Assembly: GCF_028554725.1 (NCBI RefSeq)
Contig: NC_071671.1
Location: 9,110,001-9,174,000, forward strand
DNA: 64,000 nt
From: Zeugodacus cucurbitae
Lineage: Eukaryota; Arthropoda; Insecta; Diptera; Tephritidae
Direction: 5' to 3'
Shown: in pieces, positions 1 to 10,444 of the stretch
How the letters are laid out: each line of letters starts with the position of its first letter
Numbering within the stretch: the first letter of the stretch is position 1
Notes under the pieces: generated by a model
Database searches by the model: none
The model's input: only the letters and a program-made list of their open reading frames with translations
Told to the model about the DNA's origin: nothing
Position numbers and translations under genes: made by a program

Positions 1-208
1 CTTAATGTACTGTTAATTGAATATACCTTTTTTTTAACTATTGGGAAACAGAATTCCAATGTAAAAAGTTTATGTTGGGAATTCACTCAACATTTGCTAA
101 AACTAAATTTTTTCAATGAACTTTTTAGTTTTGAAAAATTTTGTTTAGTATTTGTGCTTTACAAAAATAACAGTTATAAATCTAATAAGAATTTTATGCT
201 TAAATATA

Positions 209-388
209 CAGTGGAACTTCTCTAACTCGAATCACCATAATCCACAAAAAAACTTAGAGTTAGGGAGACTTCCGACTTATGGAAGGTAATTTGTATGATA
301 TTTAACTTCTAATGGCAATTCAAGAGCTCGATTTATGAATATGAGTTCGAGCTCTGTTATATAAGTTCGAGTTATGGAAGTTCAACTG
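209..388. mobile_element. pogo-like MITE, copy 1
   Basis: A 180-bp element flanked by TA on both sides (207-208 and 389-390). It begins CAGTGGAACTTCTCTAACTC and ends in the complementary GAGTTATGGAAGTTCAACTG. It has no coding potential. CAGT termini with a TA target are typical of the pogo/Tigger group, so it is probably mobilised by a transposase of that kind. The interior repeats the TTCGAGTTATGGAA motif several times, so the terminal repeat seems to be iterated inside. Other copies lie at 4655, 5000, 6671, 55554 and 59962. Confidence 0.75.
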
Positions 389-391
389 TAT

Positions 392-1500
392 ATATATAAT
401 ATATAGCATATTAAAAGCACGTAAGACTTGTTTGTCACATACGTGTGTTGGGCTTGGTTTTGACCGACAAAATTCTAAATCTAAAGCCGTCTTTGAACGC
501 CTGATGTATTATAGATATATAGACTGATATATTTTCGAAAGTTTATCACTGCCTGACGGACGATTTCTAACTTTTTGGATAATTTTATATTATTAAACGA
601 TTTTTGAATAAATAAATAATGAAATCTTAAAAGTCTCACATGAATTTAAAGGTCCACCAAACACTTTTATGAATTTAGAATACTTTACTTTCAAAATCTT
701 ACTTTTTCAAAAACCCAAACGAAGCAGCCAAAAAATACATAGCCATTTACGAGTTTCATCAGCGTGGCAAACTGGCTGGTATACAAAGAGAATTGTGAGA
801 GTAAAGAGCGTGTTTGCGCCACCACCTAACCACCTTGTTGAGGAGAGATTTGTGTATTTGCCATGGCATCGTAGCCAACTGAAAGTCAACATGAGTCAGT
901 ACGAGTCAGTTCGAGTCTCTTGTTCATACCGTTCATTTGTGTTTCGAAGAATATTATCCGTAAGATACTTTGGTGCTACGCAAAATTAATTATACAAAAT
1001 AAAAAAAAAAAAAACAACTAATAAAACTGAATGAATTTTCTTTAGTGCTCGTCATATACATATGAACATATATGCATATGTGCATGTGTATGTGTTGGTG
1101 CTAACTTGTTTGATATTACTGCCGCGTAATGAACGAAAATTTAATAAAATTTGTTGAAATTCTTTAATAATAGTTGTGTGCATGCACTTGTGTGTGCGTG
1201 TAATTACCGCTTAACCCTTTTAGGAATTGAAAAACAAACCCGATTTTTGGTAGTGGAAATAAAGTGACGGAGGAAGTACATACATACATACATAAAACGA
1301 AGTAAGTGCGAAAGTGCGCGATTAAGAAATACAGATTTTACTAAATTTTTGCATGCAAAAAGGTTAGCACAAAATTTGTTGTGAGAAATCAATATAGTAT
1401 ATATGCATACATACATACATACATGTGTAGATATGTATAACGCTAATACGAATTAAATTTATTAAAAAAAAAAGTGTTGCAAGCTTAATCGCCCGAAAGC
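392..1500. other. AT-rich non-coding stretch
   Basis: I see no gene here. The short open frames at 669-989 and 1204-1416 have no recognisable motif and include simple-sequence runs of the ATACATACAT type. A long A-run is at 1000-1014. Confidence 0.5.
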
Positions 1501-1797
1501 GGGCACTGCAAGTTAATAGTTATTTCTCTCAAAAGAAAACAACAAATTTGCGCGTCGAAATATAATTTATTATTATTATTGCATTCATTTCATTGCAACG
1601 AGCAACAGTATACAACTTTACGGTGTAAAGAAATACGAAGAAGAAGAGACAGTCACTGCAACGCTCATTCTCTTTATATCCTGCCACCCCAAAGACAATT
1701 TGTATCAAATAACAACGCTTTGTTATTATTGTCGACGCAATTAGCAAGCAGAGTGTGTACTACGCCGAAAGGACGAGGACAACAGAAAAATAGGTAA
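1501..1797 (+). other. possible non-coding first exon ending at a strong donor
   Basis: A less AT-biased block ends in AAATAG followed by GTAAGTAC at 1792-1799, a near-perfect 5' splice site. The sequence before the donor is purine-rich, so this is a donor and not a joined acceptor/donor. The short open frame at 1579-1797 runs through the donor and shows no known domain, so the exon would more likely be 5' UTR. No promoter motif can be named with confidence. It would be the upstream partner of the plus-strand splice signals at 35484 and 58536, but that link is inference. Confidence 0.25.
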
Positions 1798-2203
1798 GTA
1801 CAATTGAATACAGTCACATACAAAGAAATCATAACAACACAGTGCTTTCGATTAAAGTAAAATTGAAAATGCCATAGTAACTAAAAATCGAATACTTCGT
1901 TATTCTTAATACTTCAACTCCATTAATTTATGAACTCTTATATTTTAGAGGCATTATTTGTTTATTCCAATGTAAAAGGGATTTGATTAGAGCAATTGAG
2001 AAAAAAACACATTTTTATTAACGAAAAAAATGCCCAGTGGTTAACTCAACGTAAAATTCATTTAAACAACTCAGAACGTTGTTGAGTTGTGGTCATTAGC
2101 TGGAGCGGCAATGCTGACGCCTACGCTAGCACACTAACATGAATGCGCTACCCCGTCGCCGTCGCCACCGCCGCTTGTCACTAAGACGCTGGCTACTGTA
2201 AAG

Positions 2204-2205
2204 CA

Positions 2206-2237
<32 letters not shown>
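2204..2237. repeat. (CA)n microsatellite
   Basis: A nearly uninterrupted run of alternating C and A of about 33 bases. Open frames reading across it are artefacts of the repeat. Confidence 0.9.
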
Positions 2238-2240
<3 letters not shown>

Positions 2241-2780
2241 CATAGAAAAGCAGCAACGAAAGCGTGACCACATAAACGGCAACGACTCACTATGACTTCA
2301 TAGTTACGCACACAAATGGAGCTAATGTGATCACACACATACATATATGTAGATATGTAGATACATTTAAAACTACTTTTTACAAAAAAAAAAACACAAG
2401 CAAGTTGTTGGATTTGACTATGGACTTTTGCGTGAATACATACATACATACATATGTATGTACATAAGTCGTGGTGTTGCCAGTTTCAACGGGCTTAAAT
2501 ATGTCTGTGTGTCTCTCCTGAGTTTGTGTGAGAGTGAACTTTCGGCGTTTTTAGCCATAAATTCGCTTTTAGTTACTACAGTAGGCGCTGCTATTTATAT
2601 AGCAATATTAATTTTCAAAATTGAAAGTAGATCTTAAGGGGTTAGGTGGGTTTTAGAGGTTAAGGACAAGGGTAGTTTTGCAATTTTTTTTAATATATAA
2701 TGGGTCTTTTAATAAGAGCACACGTTTTTTTAAGTAAAACAATTGGGATAACAATGAAATTCTCTACTTCTGCGAAAGTA

Positions 2781-3714
2781 AAGGGTGATTTTTTAAGAGC
2801 TTGATAACTTTTAAAAAAAAAAAAAACGCATAAAATTTGCAAAATCTCATCGGTTCTTTATTTGAAACGTTAGATTGGTTCATGACATTTACTTTTTGAA
2901 GATAATTTCATTTAAATGTTGACCGCGGCTGCGTCTTAGGTGGTCCATTCGGAAAGTCCAATTTTGGGCAACTTTTTCGAGCATTTCGGCCGGAATAGCC
3001 CGAATTTCTTCGGAAATGTTGTCTTCCAAAGCTGGAATAGTTGCTGGCTTATTTCTGTAGACTTTAGACTTGACGTAGCCCCACAAAAAATAGTCTAAAG
3101 GCGTTAAATCGCATGATCTTGGTGGCCAACTTACGGGTCCATTTCTTGAGATGAATTGTTCTCCGAAGTTTTCCCTCAAAATGGCCATAGAATCGCGAGC
3201 TGTGTGGCATGTAGCGCCATCTTGTTGAAACCACATGTCAACCAAGTTCAGTTCTTCCATTTTTGGCAACAAAAAGTTTGTTAGCATCGAACGATAGCGA
3301 TCGCCATTCACCGTAACGTTGCGTCCAACAGCATCTTTGAAAAAATACGGTCCAATGATTCCACCAGCGTACAAACCACACCAAACAGTGCATTTTTCGG
3401 GATGCATGGGCAGTTCTTGAACGGCTTCTGGTTGCTCTTCACCCCAAATGCGGCAATTTTGCTTATTTACGTAGCCATTCAACCAGAAATGAGCCTCATC
3501 GCTGAACAAAATTTGTCGATAAAAAATAAAAAAATTTGTCGATAAAATTGGTAATAAAATTCAATGATTTGCAAGCGTTGCTCGTTAGTAAGTCTATTCA
3601 TGATGAAATGTCAAAGCATACTGAGCATCTTTCTCTTTGACACCATGTCTGAAATCCCACGTGATCTGTCAAATACTAATGCATGAAAATCCTAACCTCA
3701 AAAAAATCACCCTT
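2781..3714 (-). mobile_element. deleted mariner-like element (DD36D type), copy 1
   Basis: A 934-bp element with inverted ends AAGGGTGATTTTTT flanked by TA duplications at 2779-2780 and 3715-3716. It keeps the 5' start of the transposase gene (minus strand, beginning about 3602 with MNRLTNEQRLQIIEFYY) and the catalytic C-terminal half, but lacks the middle that would complete the DNA-binding region. At the deletion junction a TTTATCGACAAATTTT segment is present twice, so this copy has its own rearrangement. It is almost identical to the copy at 48178 outside that junction, which points to recent movement. It would depend on a complete element elsewhere. Confidence 0.85.
2889..3509 (-). pseudogene. 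mariner-superfamily transposase, C-terminal catalytic part
   Basis: An open frame of 206 codons covering most of the DDE catalytic domain of a mariner/Tc1-superfamily transposase, often annotated as Tc3-like or DUF4817-containing. The first aspartate is in FSDEAHFWLNGY (residues 2-13), the second in WFQQDGATCHTA (about residue 97), and the third in PPRSCDLTPLDYFLWG (about residue 134), giving 36 residues between the second and third. All three are present, so the catalytic core is not obviously mutated. Family members are about 350 residues long; here the N-terminal part is missing because of the internal deletion just upstream. The start at 3509 is only the first methionine of the surviving frame. 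It cannot be a working transposase by itself. Confidence 0.85.
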
Positions 3715-3839
3715 TATATTCGATGTCATTATATATGGAATTCGATTTCCTTGCAGAAGTTCAGATGTTGAACCCAATTTTCGACGGTTTTCAAGCATAA
3801 ATCGATCGATACGTCCGATATTCGTACGAAGTTCATCAA

Positions 3840-4140
3840 TCATTGCTGGCTAGTCTAACGGCGTCAAATCGTACGGCCCAGGCTGCCAATTGGAATCACA
3901 TATTGCCCAAGTACATATCTTTCAATTTGGGCCAAAAATATTCGGTTATCATTGAGCGGTAGCGATTACCATTCACAGTAACGTGCCAGACTTGATAATC
4001 ATGAAAGACGTACGGCCCATAAACCGCATCAAACCGTATTTTTTCGAGATGCAATGGTGACTAATGGAGTACATCTGGTTTGCTGCTTGACCATTTTTGC
4101 TTATTGACGAAGCCATTCAGCCAGAAATGAGCCGACCATA
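3840..4140 (-). pseudogene. decayed mariner-superfamily transposase fragment
   Basis: Conceptual minus-strand reading gives AHFWLNGFVNKQ near 4135, then VTVNGNRYRSMITEYFWPKL near 3980, interrupted by stops and shifts. These match, with many substitutions, the same parts of the transposase at 2889-3509, so it is a distant relative and not a duplicate. No full frame survives. It belongs to the older element into which the younger one inserted. Confidence 0.6.
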
Positions 4141-4654
4141 AATGGGTCCTTAAAGTTGAGGCCACAGACTCCGAATTTCGGCAGTAAATTTTAATAATTT
4201 CGACTCGTTGTTGAAATGGCAAACTTTACTGAAGAGAAATGTCAAAAGTGCGGGAAATAATATGGCCGTTTTCTGACGGTTTACTTTTGTAGCGTCCCTA
4301 TTGAAAACTCTTTAGAAACAATTTCATATTTCATTTCAACAGTATTTTGTGAAATTTTTATTTAAAAAATCCGAAAAATCAGCCGTGGGTACCTCAACTC
4401 CCATGACGTGTAAAAAAAAAGGTTTTGCAGTGGACAGCATAACTCATTATTGGTTCATCCAAAACCAATAAATCAAAAATCTAGTTTATGAACGAAGAAA
4501 AAAATTAAAATTTGATTTTTTCACAAATATTGGCTCAAAAAACTCACTTTTTTGGTAAAATTATAGTCATATATCGGATCGATTGTGCGGAATTTCCAAG
4601 GATCTATCTCTTAGCATTTTACTCGGATTGCTTTTTTGGATAATATTTGAAACA

Positions 4655-4832
4655 TAAAGTTGAATTTCCCTAATTCGAATCATCATAATCCACAAGAAAA
4701 CTTCGAGCTAGATAGGCTTCGAGTTATGGAAGGTAATTTGTATGAAATTTGACTTATATTGTCAATTCAAGAGTTCGATTAATGGATAATTTCGAATTAT
4801 AGAAGTTCGTGTAATAGAAATACATACAACTG
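4655..4832. mobile_element. pogo-like MITE, copy 2
   Basis: A diverged copy of the family at 209-388: it begins AGTTGAATTTCCCTAATTCG and has an interior with CTTCGAGTTATGGAAGG and TTCAAGAGTTCGATT. The right end is poorly preserved (about CATACAACTG), so the end coordinate is approximate. Confidence 0.6.
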
Positions 4833-4999
4833 TCTTCCATTTATTAAGATTTTTTTTTTTTCAAAATTTGAAATTTTGAAACCCACCTCACTTCTCTTAA
4901 AATATGGGTCTCGTGAAAGCTTCTAATGTGTGATCAGCGAAGGGTGATATAAATAGATTGGAATATATAATAAATAAATGATTTAAGTAATTAAATATA

Positions 5000-5129
5000 G
5001 AGTTGGATTTCCCTTACTAGAATCACTATAATAATCGAGTTAGAGAGACTTCCGAGTTACGAAAGGTAATTTGTATGAAATTTCACTTCTAATGCCAACT
5101 CAACTGTTCGAGTTATGGAAATTCAACTG
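5000..5129. mobile_element. pogo-like MITE, copy 3
   Basis: A short copy beginning GAGTTGGATTTCCCTTACTA and ending GTTATGGAAATTCAACTG, flanked by TA. The interior is reduced by deletion compared with copy 1. Confidence 0.65.
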
Positions 5130-6670
5130 TATAACTCAAATTCGTTATGAAATCAACATTTTTAAAATTTATTAAATATTTCAGTCTTTAGTCAGTTCAG
5201 ATTCGTGAGCGTTTACTGTAGATAGGTACATATGTATGTGTTGAATGCTTTTAGACCGGAGAGCTTGTTGTTTGGGCGCGCTGTTTGGTTGCCGCCATTG
5301 TTGTTGCCAAAACTTGTTAGTTTCTAATAGCAACGGCAATCAGTTAAAGTTTTCAACAACATTACAAAACTAACAACACCAGAGAAATATATGAATTATA
5401 TGCATACACATATGTACACAGACACATACGTAGGATATAGGTATGTATGCTACATTGGTATATAATAATCGAGTAAAGAACTAGTCGAACGCTTCGGTGA
5501 ACAATAAATGAATATCAAACACAAACAAAAACAAAAACAACAACAACGAAAACAATGCTATCACGACAAAAACAAGTCGAAGTCTCGCAGCTGAAGAACA
5601 TCAAGCAACACAACGAAGAACCGACCGACTAAGTGGCTGCTTTTGATGTTGTCTGTGTATTTATGGTAGTAGGTCTGTGTGTGCGAAGCGGCGAAAACAA
5701 GTTGGCAGCTTTTTGACTTTTGTCATTAAGCTTTGCCTTCAATGCTGTGTGCCCTCACAATGAGCGCTCAACTCTTGCTGACTTGAATGGTAGCAAGAAT
5801 GTCTGTGTGTGTGTGCGTTTCGCGCCTTATTGCTTCTGGTTCCCAACGCTGCTTTGTTTTGTGTGTTTTCACCTTTGCGGCACTCTCTCGATTTCTCAAT
5901 CTCTCGCTCTTCTTTCGCTTGAATCACGCCTTACCGCTCTTGCCATTTATTATTGTAATTTTAAATTTGATAAACAGACACAGATACACACACAGATACA
6001 TATGCACATACATACATACCAATGTTTGCATGTGCCTTGTCGGTGGTTGAAGAACGCGCAAAAGTAGACCTGATCAAAACATTCGAATTTGCTGTGCTGT
6101 TATTTTCGCTTTTTGACATCATCATCTTCGCCTCATTTCTGAGCGTTGGTCTATTTTGGGTTCTCTTCATACAAGCGCGTTTATTCTTTGGTTGGACATG
6201 TAGCTAATGTTGAAGCGCGGGTTTCGCACAGTTTCGCCGTAGCAATTGTTAAAACTAGGCTTTCAAACATAACTGGTTTGAAACTGACATGATTACACAA
6301 AATTTCAAACAATTACACACTTTTTATAACGTAAATGTGATTTTGTAAGCGCACATTAAAACATTTTTAATGTCTACTAAAAATTTATTTTTAGGTTATG
6401 TTGGCCTTAAGCAATGTGAAAATTTGAAACCATACTTTATATTAGATTGCACAGTGTTACAACTCAATAAAACCTTAGTAAGAAAATTTGTGCTTTCGTG
6501 ATTACTAAATACGAGACTAAGAAGTTTTGTGAAATTTTGCTCTACAATTAGCGCCTTGTTCTGCATGCAAATAGAGGGTTTTACAAATTGTAACTTGTAT
6601 CCGTACTATTTTTAAGCTTTTTTTCTATTTTATAAGAAATTAAGAATTTTTTACCAAATATATTGATATA
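5130..6670. other. non-coding stretch with CAA-rich tract and simple repeats
   Basis: A CAAAAA/CAACAA-rich tract lies at 5517-5560, followed by a 25-codon open frame at 5555-5632. Open frames at 5720-6207 overlap one another in several frames and have no domain I recognise. ACATAC-type repeats occur at 5985-6020. Confidence 0.4.
5555..5632 (+). CDS. small ORF of unknown status (25 codons)
   Basis: A start codon in the context AACAATG follows a CAA-rich leader-like tract, and the frame reads MLSRQKQVEVSQLKNIKQ with seven more residues before TAA. The peptide is hydrophilic with no signal peptide or membrane segment. The leader resembles fly 5' UTRs, which are often CAA-rich, but a frame this short is expected by chance. 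No function can be given. Confidence 0.12.
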   Translation: MLSRQKQVEVSQLKNIKQHNEEPTD

Positions 6671-6826
6671 GAGTTGTACTTCCCTCACTCGAATTACCAT
6701 AATCCACAAAAAAACTACGAGTTAGAGAGATTTCCGAGTTACGGAAGGTAATTTGATGCAATTTGGCTTCAATTGCCTATTCAAGAGTTCTAGTTATGGA
6801 GAATTTGAGTTATAGAAGTTCAACTC
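6671..6826. mobile_element. pogo-like MITE, copy 4
   Basis: Begins GAGTTGTACTTCCCTCACTC after TA and ends TTATAGAAGTTCAACTC before TA. The interior shows the family pattern of GAGTTAGAGAGATTTCCGAG followed by repeated GAGTTATGGA-type motifs. The first and last bases differ from the CAGT consensus. Confidence 0.7.
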
Positions 6827-6915
6827 TATTTATTAATCATAGTAACTGGACAGGAACTATTTGTCTGTTAACCTCTTAACGTAATAAAGAATTGGATTGA
6901 AGTACAAAATTTATA

Positions 6916-7974
6916 CAGTAAAAGCTCTTTATTCGCGGGGTATATGTTCCATAAATATGCCGCGAATACAGAAACCGTGAATACGGGATGGTAATTTATA
7001 TGGGATTATAGGGGATATGTTCCTAGGTGACAAAAAAAATAAACAAATACAATAAAAAAATGATTTAATTGAAGTTTTTGAACAATTATTATTATATTAA
7101 GGATTAGGCAATGGTTTGAAGAATTTTATAATTTTTTCTTGCTTAGCAGTTTTCAAAAGCTCTTTCAATTTAGACTGATACACAGCAGTCGCATTAGCAA
7201 TTTGTCTTTTAAAATCGAGAGATCTCTTCCCATTCTTAAACCTTCACAAAGATTTTTCAAATTGAATGTCACGTTTACAGTGCTTCTTGAAGCCTCTTCT
7301 TCAATTGGTTGTGAATTTAACATTTCCTCCAAGTCGGTTTCAGTCAAATCTTCATCTTGCGATTCAAGCAATTCCTGAATGTCACTTGATTCTATCTGTT
7401 CGAACCCATCTCGTCCTATTCCATTCGCGATTTCGGCTATGCTTGCCGTCAAAATTTGAGCTTGCACAGATTCTTCGTCGTTTTCTGCAGTCAGTAGAGG
7501 CCACAGTTTTTTCCAGTATGACTTCAATGTGTGTGGCTTCAGTTCTTCCATTGATTCTTTTATGTTTACGATGTATTTTGCTATGTCAAATTTCTTCCAG
7601 CATTCCATAACATTCATATCAGGATTACATTCCATATTATCCAATATGATTTTGAAGGTTCGTAGAGCAACAAGAGTTCAGTTCCATGCGAGCCCATTCT
7701 ATATGGAAATATTACCAAAAGTTCAAAAATATGGTAGAAATAGTGGAATATTTAACATTTTCTTGTAATAAGATCTATTTTACTTTTTTATTAGTCCATT
7801 TGACAAGAATATTGGGTTGGATACCTATTGGAATAATTTTATTATTATGTATGTACTTATTAGATCCGCGAATAAAAAAATGTTTAGTCGCGAATATAGA
7901 AATTGGGTCTCATCTTTTTATCCGCGAATAGTGAAAACGCGAATAAAGGAAGCGCGAATAAGGAGCTTTTACTG
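6916..7974 (-). mobile_element. Tigger/pogo-type transposon, internally deleted
   Basis: A 1059-bp element flanked by TA (6914-6915 and 7975-7976). The left end is CAGTAAAAGCTCTTTATTCG; the right end, reversed, is CAGTAAAAGCTCCTTATTCG, one mismatch over about 22 bases. A further CGCGAATA motif is repeated inside both ends. It encodes only the C-terminal region of a Tigger-type transposase, so the DNA-binding and most of the DDE region are gone. Its termini resemble those of the MITE family at 209, 4655 and others, which could be distant relatives. Confidence 0.85.
7165..7644 (-). pseudogene. Tigger/pogo transposase, C-terminal fragment
   Basis: An open frame of 159 codons. The segment ECWKKFDIAKYIVNIKESME followed by TLKSYWKKLWP matches the conserved helical region after the DDE domain in Tigger/jerky-type transposases, where a W-K-K-L-W-P motif follows the last catalytic residue. 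It is followed by an acidic stretch (about residues 90-115). The DDE residues themselves and the CENP-B-like DNA-binding domain are absent. The first methionine at 7644 is just where the surviving frame begins. It is a remnant and not a functional protein. Confidence 0.7.
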
Positions 7975-8228
7975 TACTTTATACTAACAAAAGGGTTTCT
8001 AAGACCGATTCGGAGATCATTAGCGTAATGTGAATCCAATTGGAATATAGCTGAGTTCGCAACCATAATAGTATACATGCTTTTGGTAGGAAATAGTACA
8101 AGTCTAAGGTTACATAGAGGGAACTAAAAACCTATTATAAATTGGATATTTGTTGATATGTCCTTTCGATTAAGCAGCAACCGTGTACTGGTATGTGTGT
8201 ATTTTGTTGAATAAAATATACAAACAAA

Positions 8229-8773
8229 TTAGGGGGGTCATCCCATGTGAAGGCCTATTTTATACATTTATTAACATATGTATATTGTGACAGTATAAAT
8301 ATAAATTTGGAGCTAAAAAGATTGAACATGAGTTACAGCGGTCTGAATACCCCTGCCACGAAGAAATGGCCTCCACGTTTCCGGCTATTTGGCTCATTGG
8401 AAACAGAAAAAAAATAACGTCATTTAATTTAATGAATACAACAAAAATTGGACTTTTGAAAAAAATTGCACTTTTGAAAAAAATTGCTATTGTTTTGTTG
8501 TTTTTTTTTTTTTGCTATAAAAATTGAAATTTTCAGTTAATAATTTTCATACATTTACATGTGCTGAGTGTACCCTACAAATTTCCAATCATTCAGTCAG
8601 TCCGTTTTTGAGACACGATGGGGGAAAGTTTGAAAAACATAGTTTTGAGAAAAACGGGTTCTAAGTTTCCAGCTGCCAACTCAGTACTTCGAACAGCTCC
8701 TTCTTCTAACTGCTGTATATTTGAAACGACTGCGAATTTTTGAAAATCAGTTTATTACCGTATTTTAGACGTG
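8229..8773. other. repeat-like non-coding stretch
   Basis: Begins with TTAGGGGGGTCATCCCATG and contains a tandem pair of TTTTGAAAAAAATTG (about 8450-8490). The text resembles other dispersed elements in the window (GTTTTGAGAAAAACGGGTT motif, also around 9290 and 32755), so it is probably an old transposon, but no clear second end was found. Confidence 0.35.
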
Positions 8774-9472
8774 TTAAGGGGACCCCCCCCCATTCTCGAT
8801 TTCAAATTTTGACGATTTTCAATGGGCTGGTAAATGAACATAAATTATTTTTTGGGGTTGTAACTTTGCATACATTTATTTGAAGACTTAAAAAAGAAGA
8901 AACATAATTTTTTTGTTGTTGTTGTTGTTTTTGTGATCAAACAAAAGGCCTTCTTTTCGGCGGCGCATGTGATTTCCGCTCTCTGGAACGTCTGAAACCA
9001 AAAATTCCAACGGGATTAGAAAGAGTACATGTTTGGCTCTGGTATGAACTAGGATTATTAATTTCGTACAAAAAAAAAATAACAAAATGTCGGACCTTTG
9101 AAATTTTTATTTTGAAAATTGTCTTTTTTTCAGCCACAAATCAAGTTGAAAAGTAAAGAAGATCTTCACCGATTTAATTTATCCTAGTTCATACCATAGT
9201 TATATACATGGGTATAGAATGTATTATTAAAATTTGGAACCGATTGGATTAATAGGTTTTGAATAACCTCGTGCGCCAGTCGTAAAAACACTGTTTCGAG
9301 AAAAACGCGTTTAAAGTTTTGTGGTGCTCTCGCCATAAATCGGCTATATCTTCAAGAGTTTTTGAAATTTTCACTTAAAATTTTAAAGGAACATTCTTGA
9401 ATAGTTATAGGTTCGAATTAAATTAAAAAAAATCGACTTTTTAAACCGAGAATGGGGGGGGGTCCTATTAAG
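8774..9472. mobile_element. TIR element with homopolymer-containing ends (family D)
   Basis: The left end reads TTAAGGGGACCCCCCCCC followed by ATTCTCG; the right end, reversed, reads CTTAATAGGACCCCCCCC followed by ATTCTCGG. These are inverted termini about 25 bases long and about 700 bp apart. An inner inverted pair also occurs: TGGTATGAACTAGGAT near 9041 and its complement ATCCTAGTTCATACCA near 9180. No coding frame of note. The superfamily is unknown. Confidence 0.5.
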
Positions 9473-10444
9473 AAAGCAATTTATGCTTAAAAAATAAATT
9501 ATAGAGCCCCTTATGTATGTGCCAAAATTTAGAAATAGATGTTTATTCTACCCAACTATCCTACAAAAGCATGAGGGTATGGTATGTATCATCATATAAA
9601 ATAAATAGTCACACAAGCTTATAGCTCCTACAATATATTGAAGAGATTTTTACATATTTATATGCCTATGTAAATCAGTGGCATACTAAATACGGAGTTG
9701 ACTCGCTACTTCCATACAAGATACAAATGTATGTATGTATGTATATAGATGTACATTTATTATGACTCTTGTAGATATTAATTAATTGAAGGGCACTGAT
9801 AAGAATGCACTCATGTAACTTCATGTAACCTAAGCGTGAAACCTTGACATAGAAAAGCGTGGCATTTGTTTGTTTACATCACATTATATGTATATGTACA
9901 AATGTATAATATATACATACACACATACATATGCATATTTCTGTAAACTTGTTTATTAGACCTGAATTCGAGATGTGCACACAGTTTTCCTATGTTTAAG
10001 TTTAAAATATAAAATGTAAATAAAGTGGTCAGTTCCAACTTGTTAGATTCATTTATACGAATTTATACATTGAAAGTTTACAGAATAGATATGTACATAT
10101 GTATGTCTTTTGGGCATGAAACGTGTCATCACTCAGCAGCCCTTACACGACCTTATAAATACGAGTGAACTCGTTGTGATCGGATTAAATTGATTTCGGA
10201 GAAGTTGTGGTAACTGTTGAACTTTTCAATTAATAACATATGAATATCAGCTGAAACAAGATGTAAAATAAAGAGATTGAAAGAGAATTTTCTAGGTCTA
10301 GGTATTAGAAAAAATACCATAGATGATACATAAGTCCGACTCCAAAATAGTTGCTTTAGGGAGCATTACCATTTGCCAGTCGTTTACCAAAGAAAATGTC
10401 AGCTGAAAGCAAGTGAAAGCTCACAATCCAATCGGTAAGATCGA
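9473..10444. other. non-coding, AT-rich
   Basis: Nothing recognisable beyond ATGTATGTAT-type repeats around 9728-9748 and 9880-9935. Confidence 0.5.

Larger units (their letters stand above)
2703..4312 (-). mobile_element. old mariner-superfamily element, interrupted
   Basis: Sequence on both sides of the younger element at 2781-3714 appears to belong to one older element. Its ends resemble each other as inverted repeats: about 2706 reads TTTTAATAAGAGC and about 4305, reversed, reads TTTTCAATAGGGACGC. The 3840-4140 part carries a decayed transposase related to that of the younger insert. The boundaries are approximate because both ends are eroded. Confidence 0.5.

Noticed and set aside
2126..2449. 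107-codon frame on the minus strand
   Set aside because: It runs through the (CA)n microsatellite and ATACATAC repeats, with a VCVCVCVC run; no other coding sign.
5720..6207. Overlapping frames of 60-115 codons on both strands
   Set aside because: Several frames are open at once, composition reflects TC- and CA-rich text, and no domain is recognisable.
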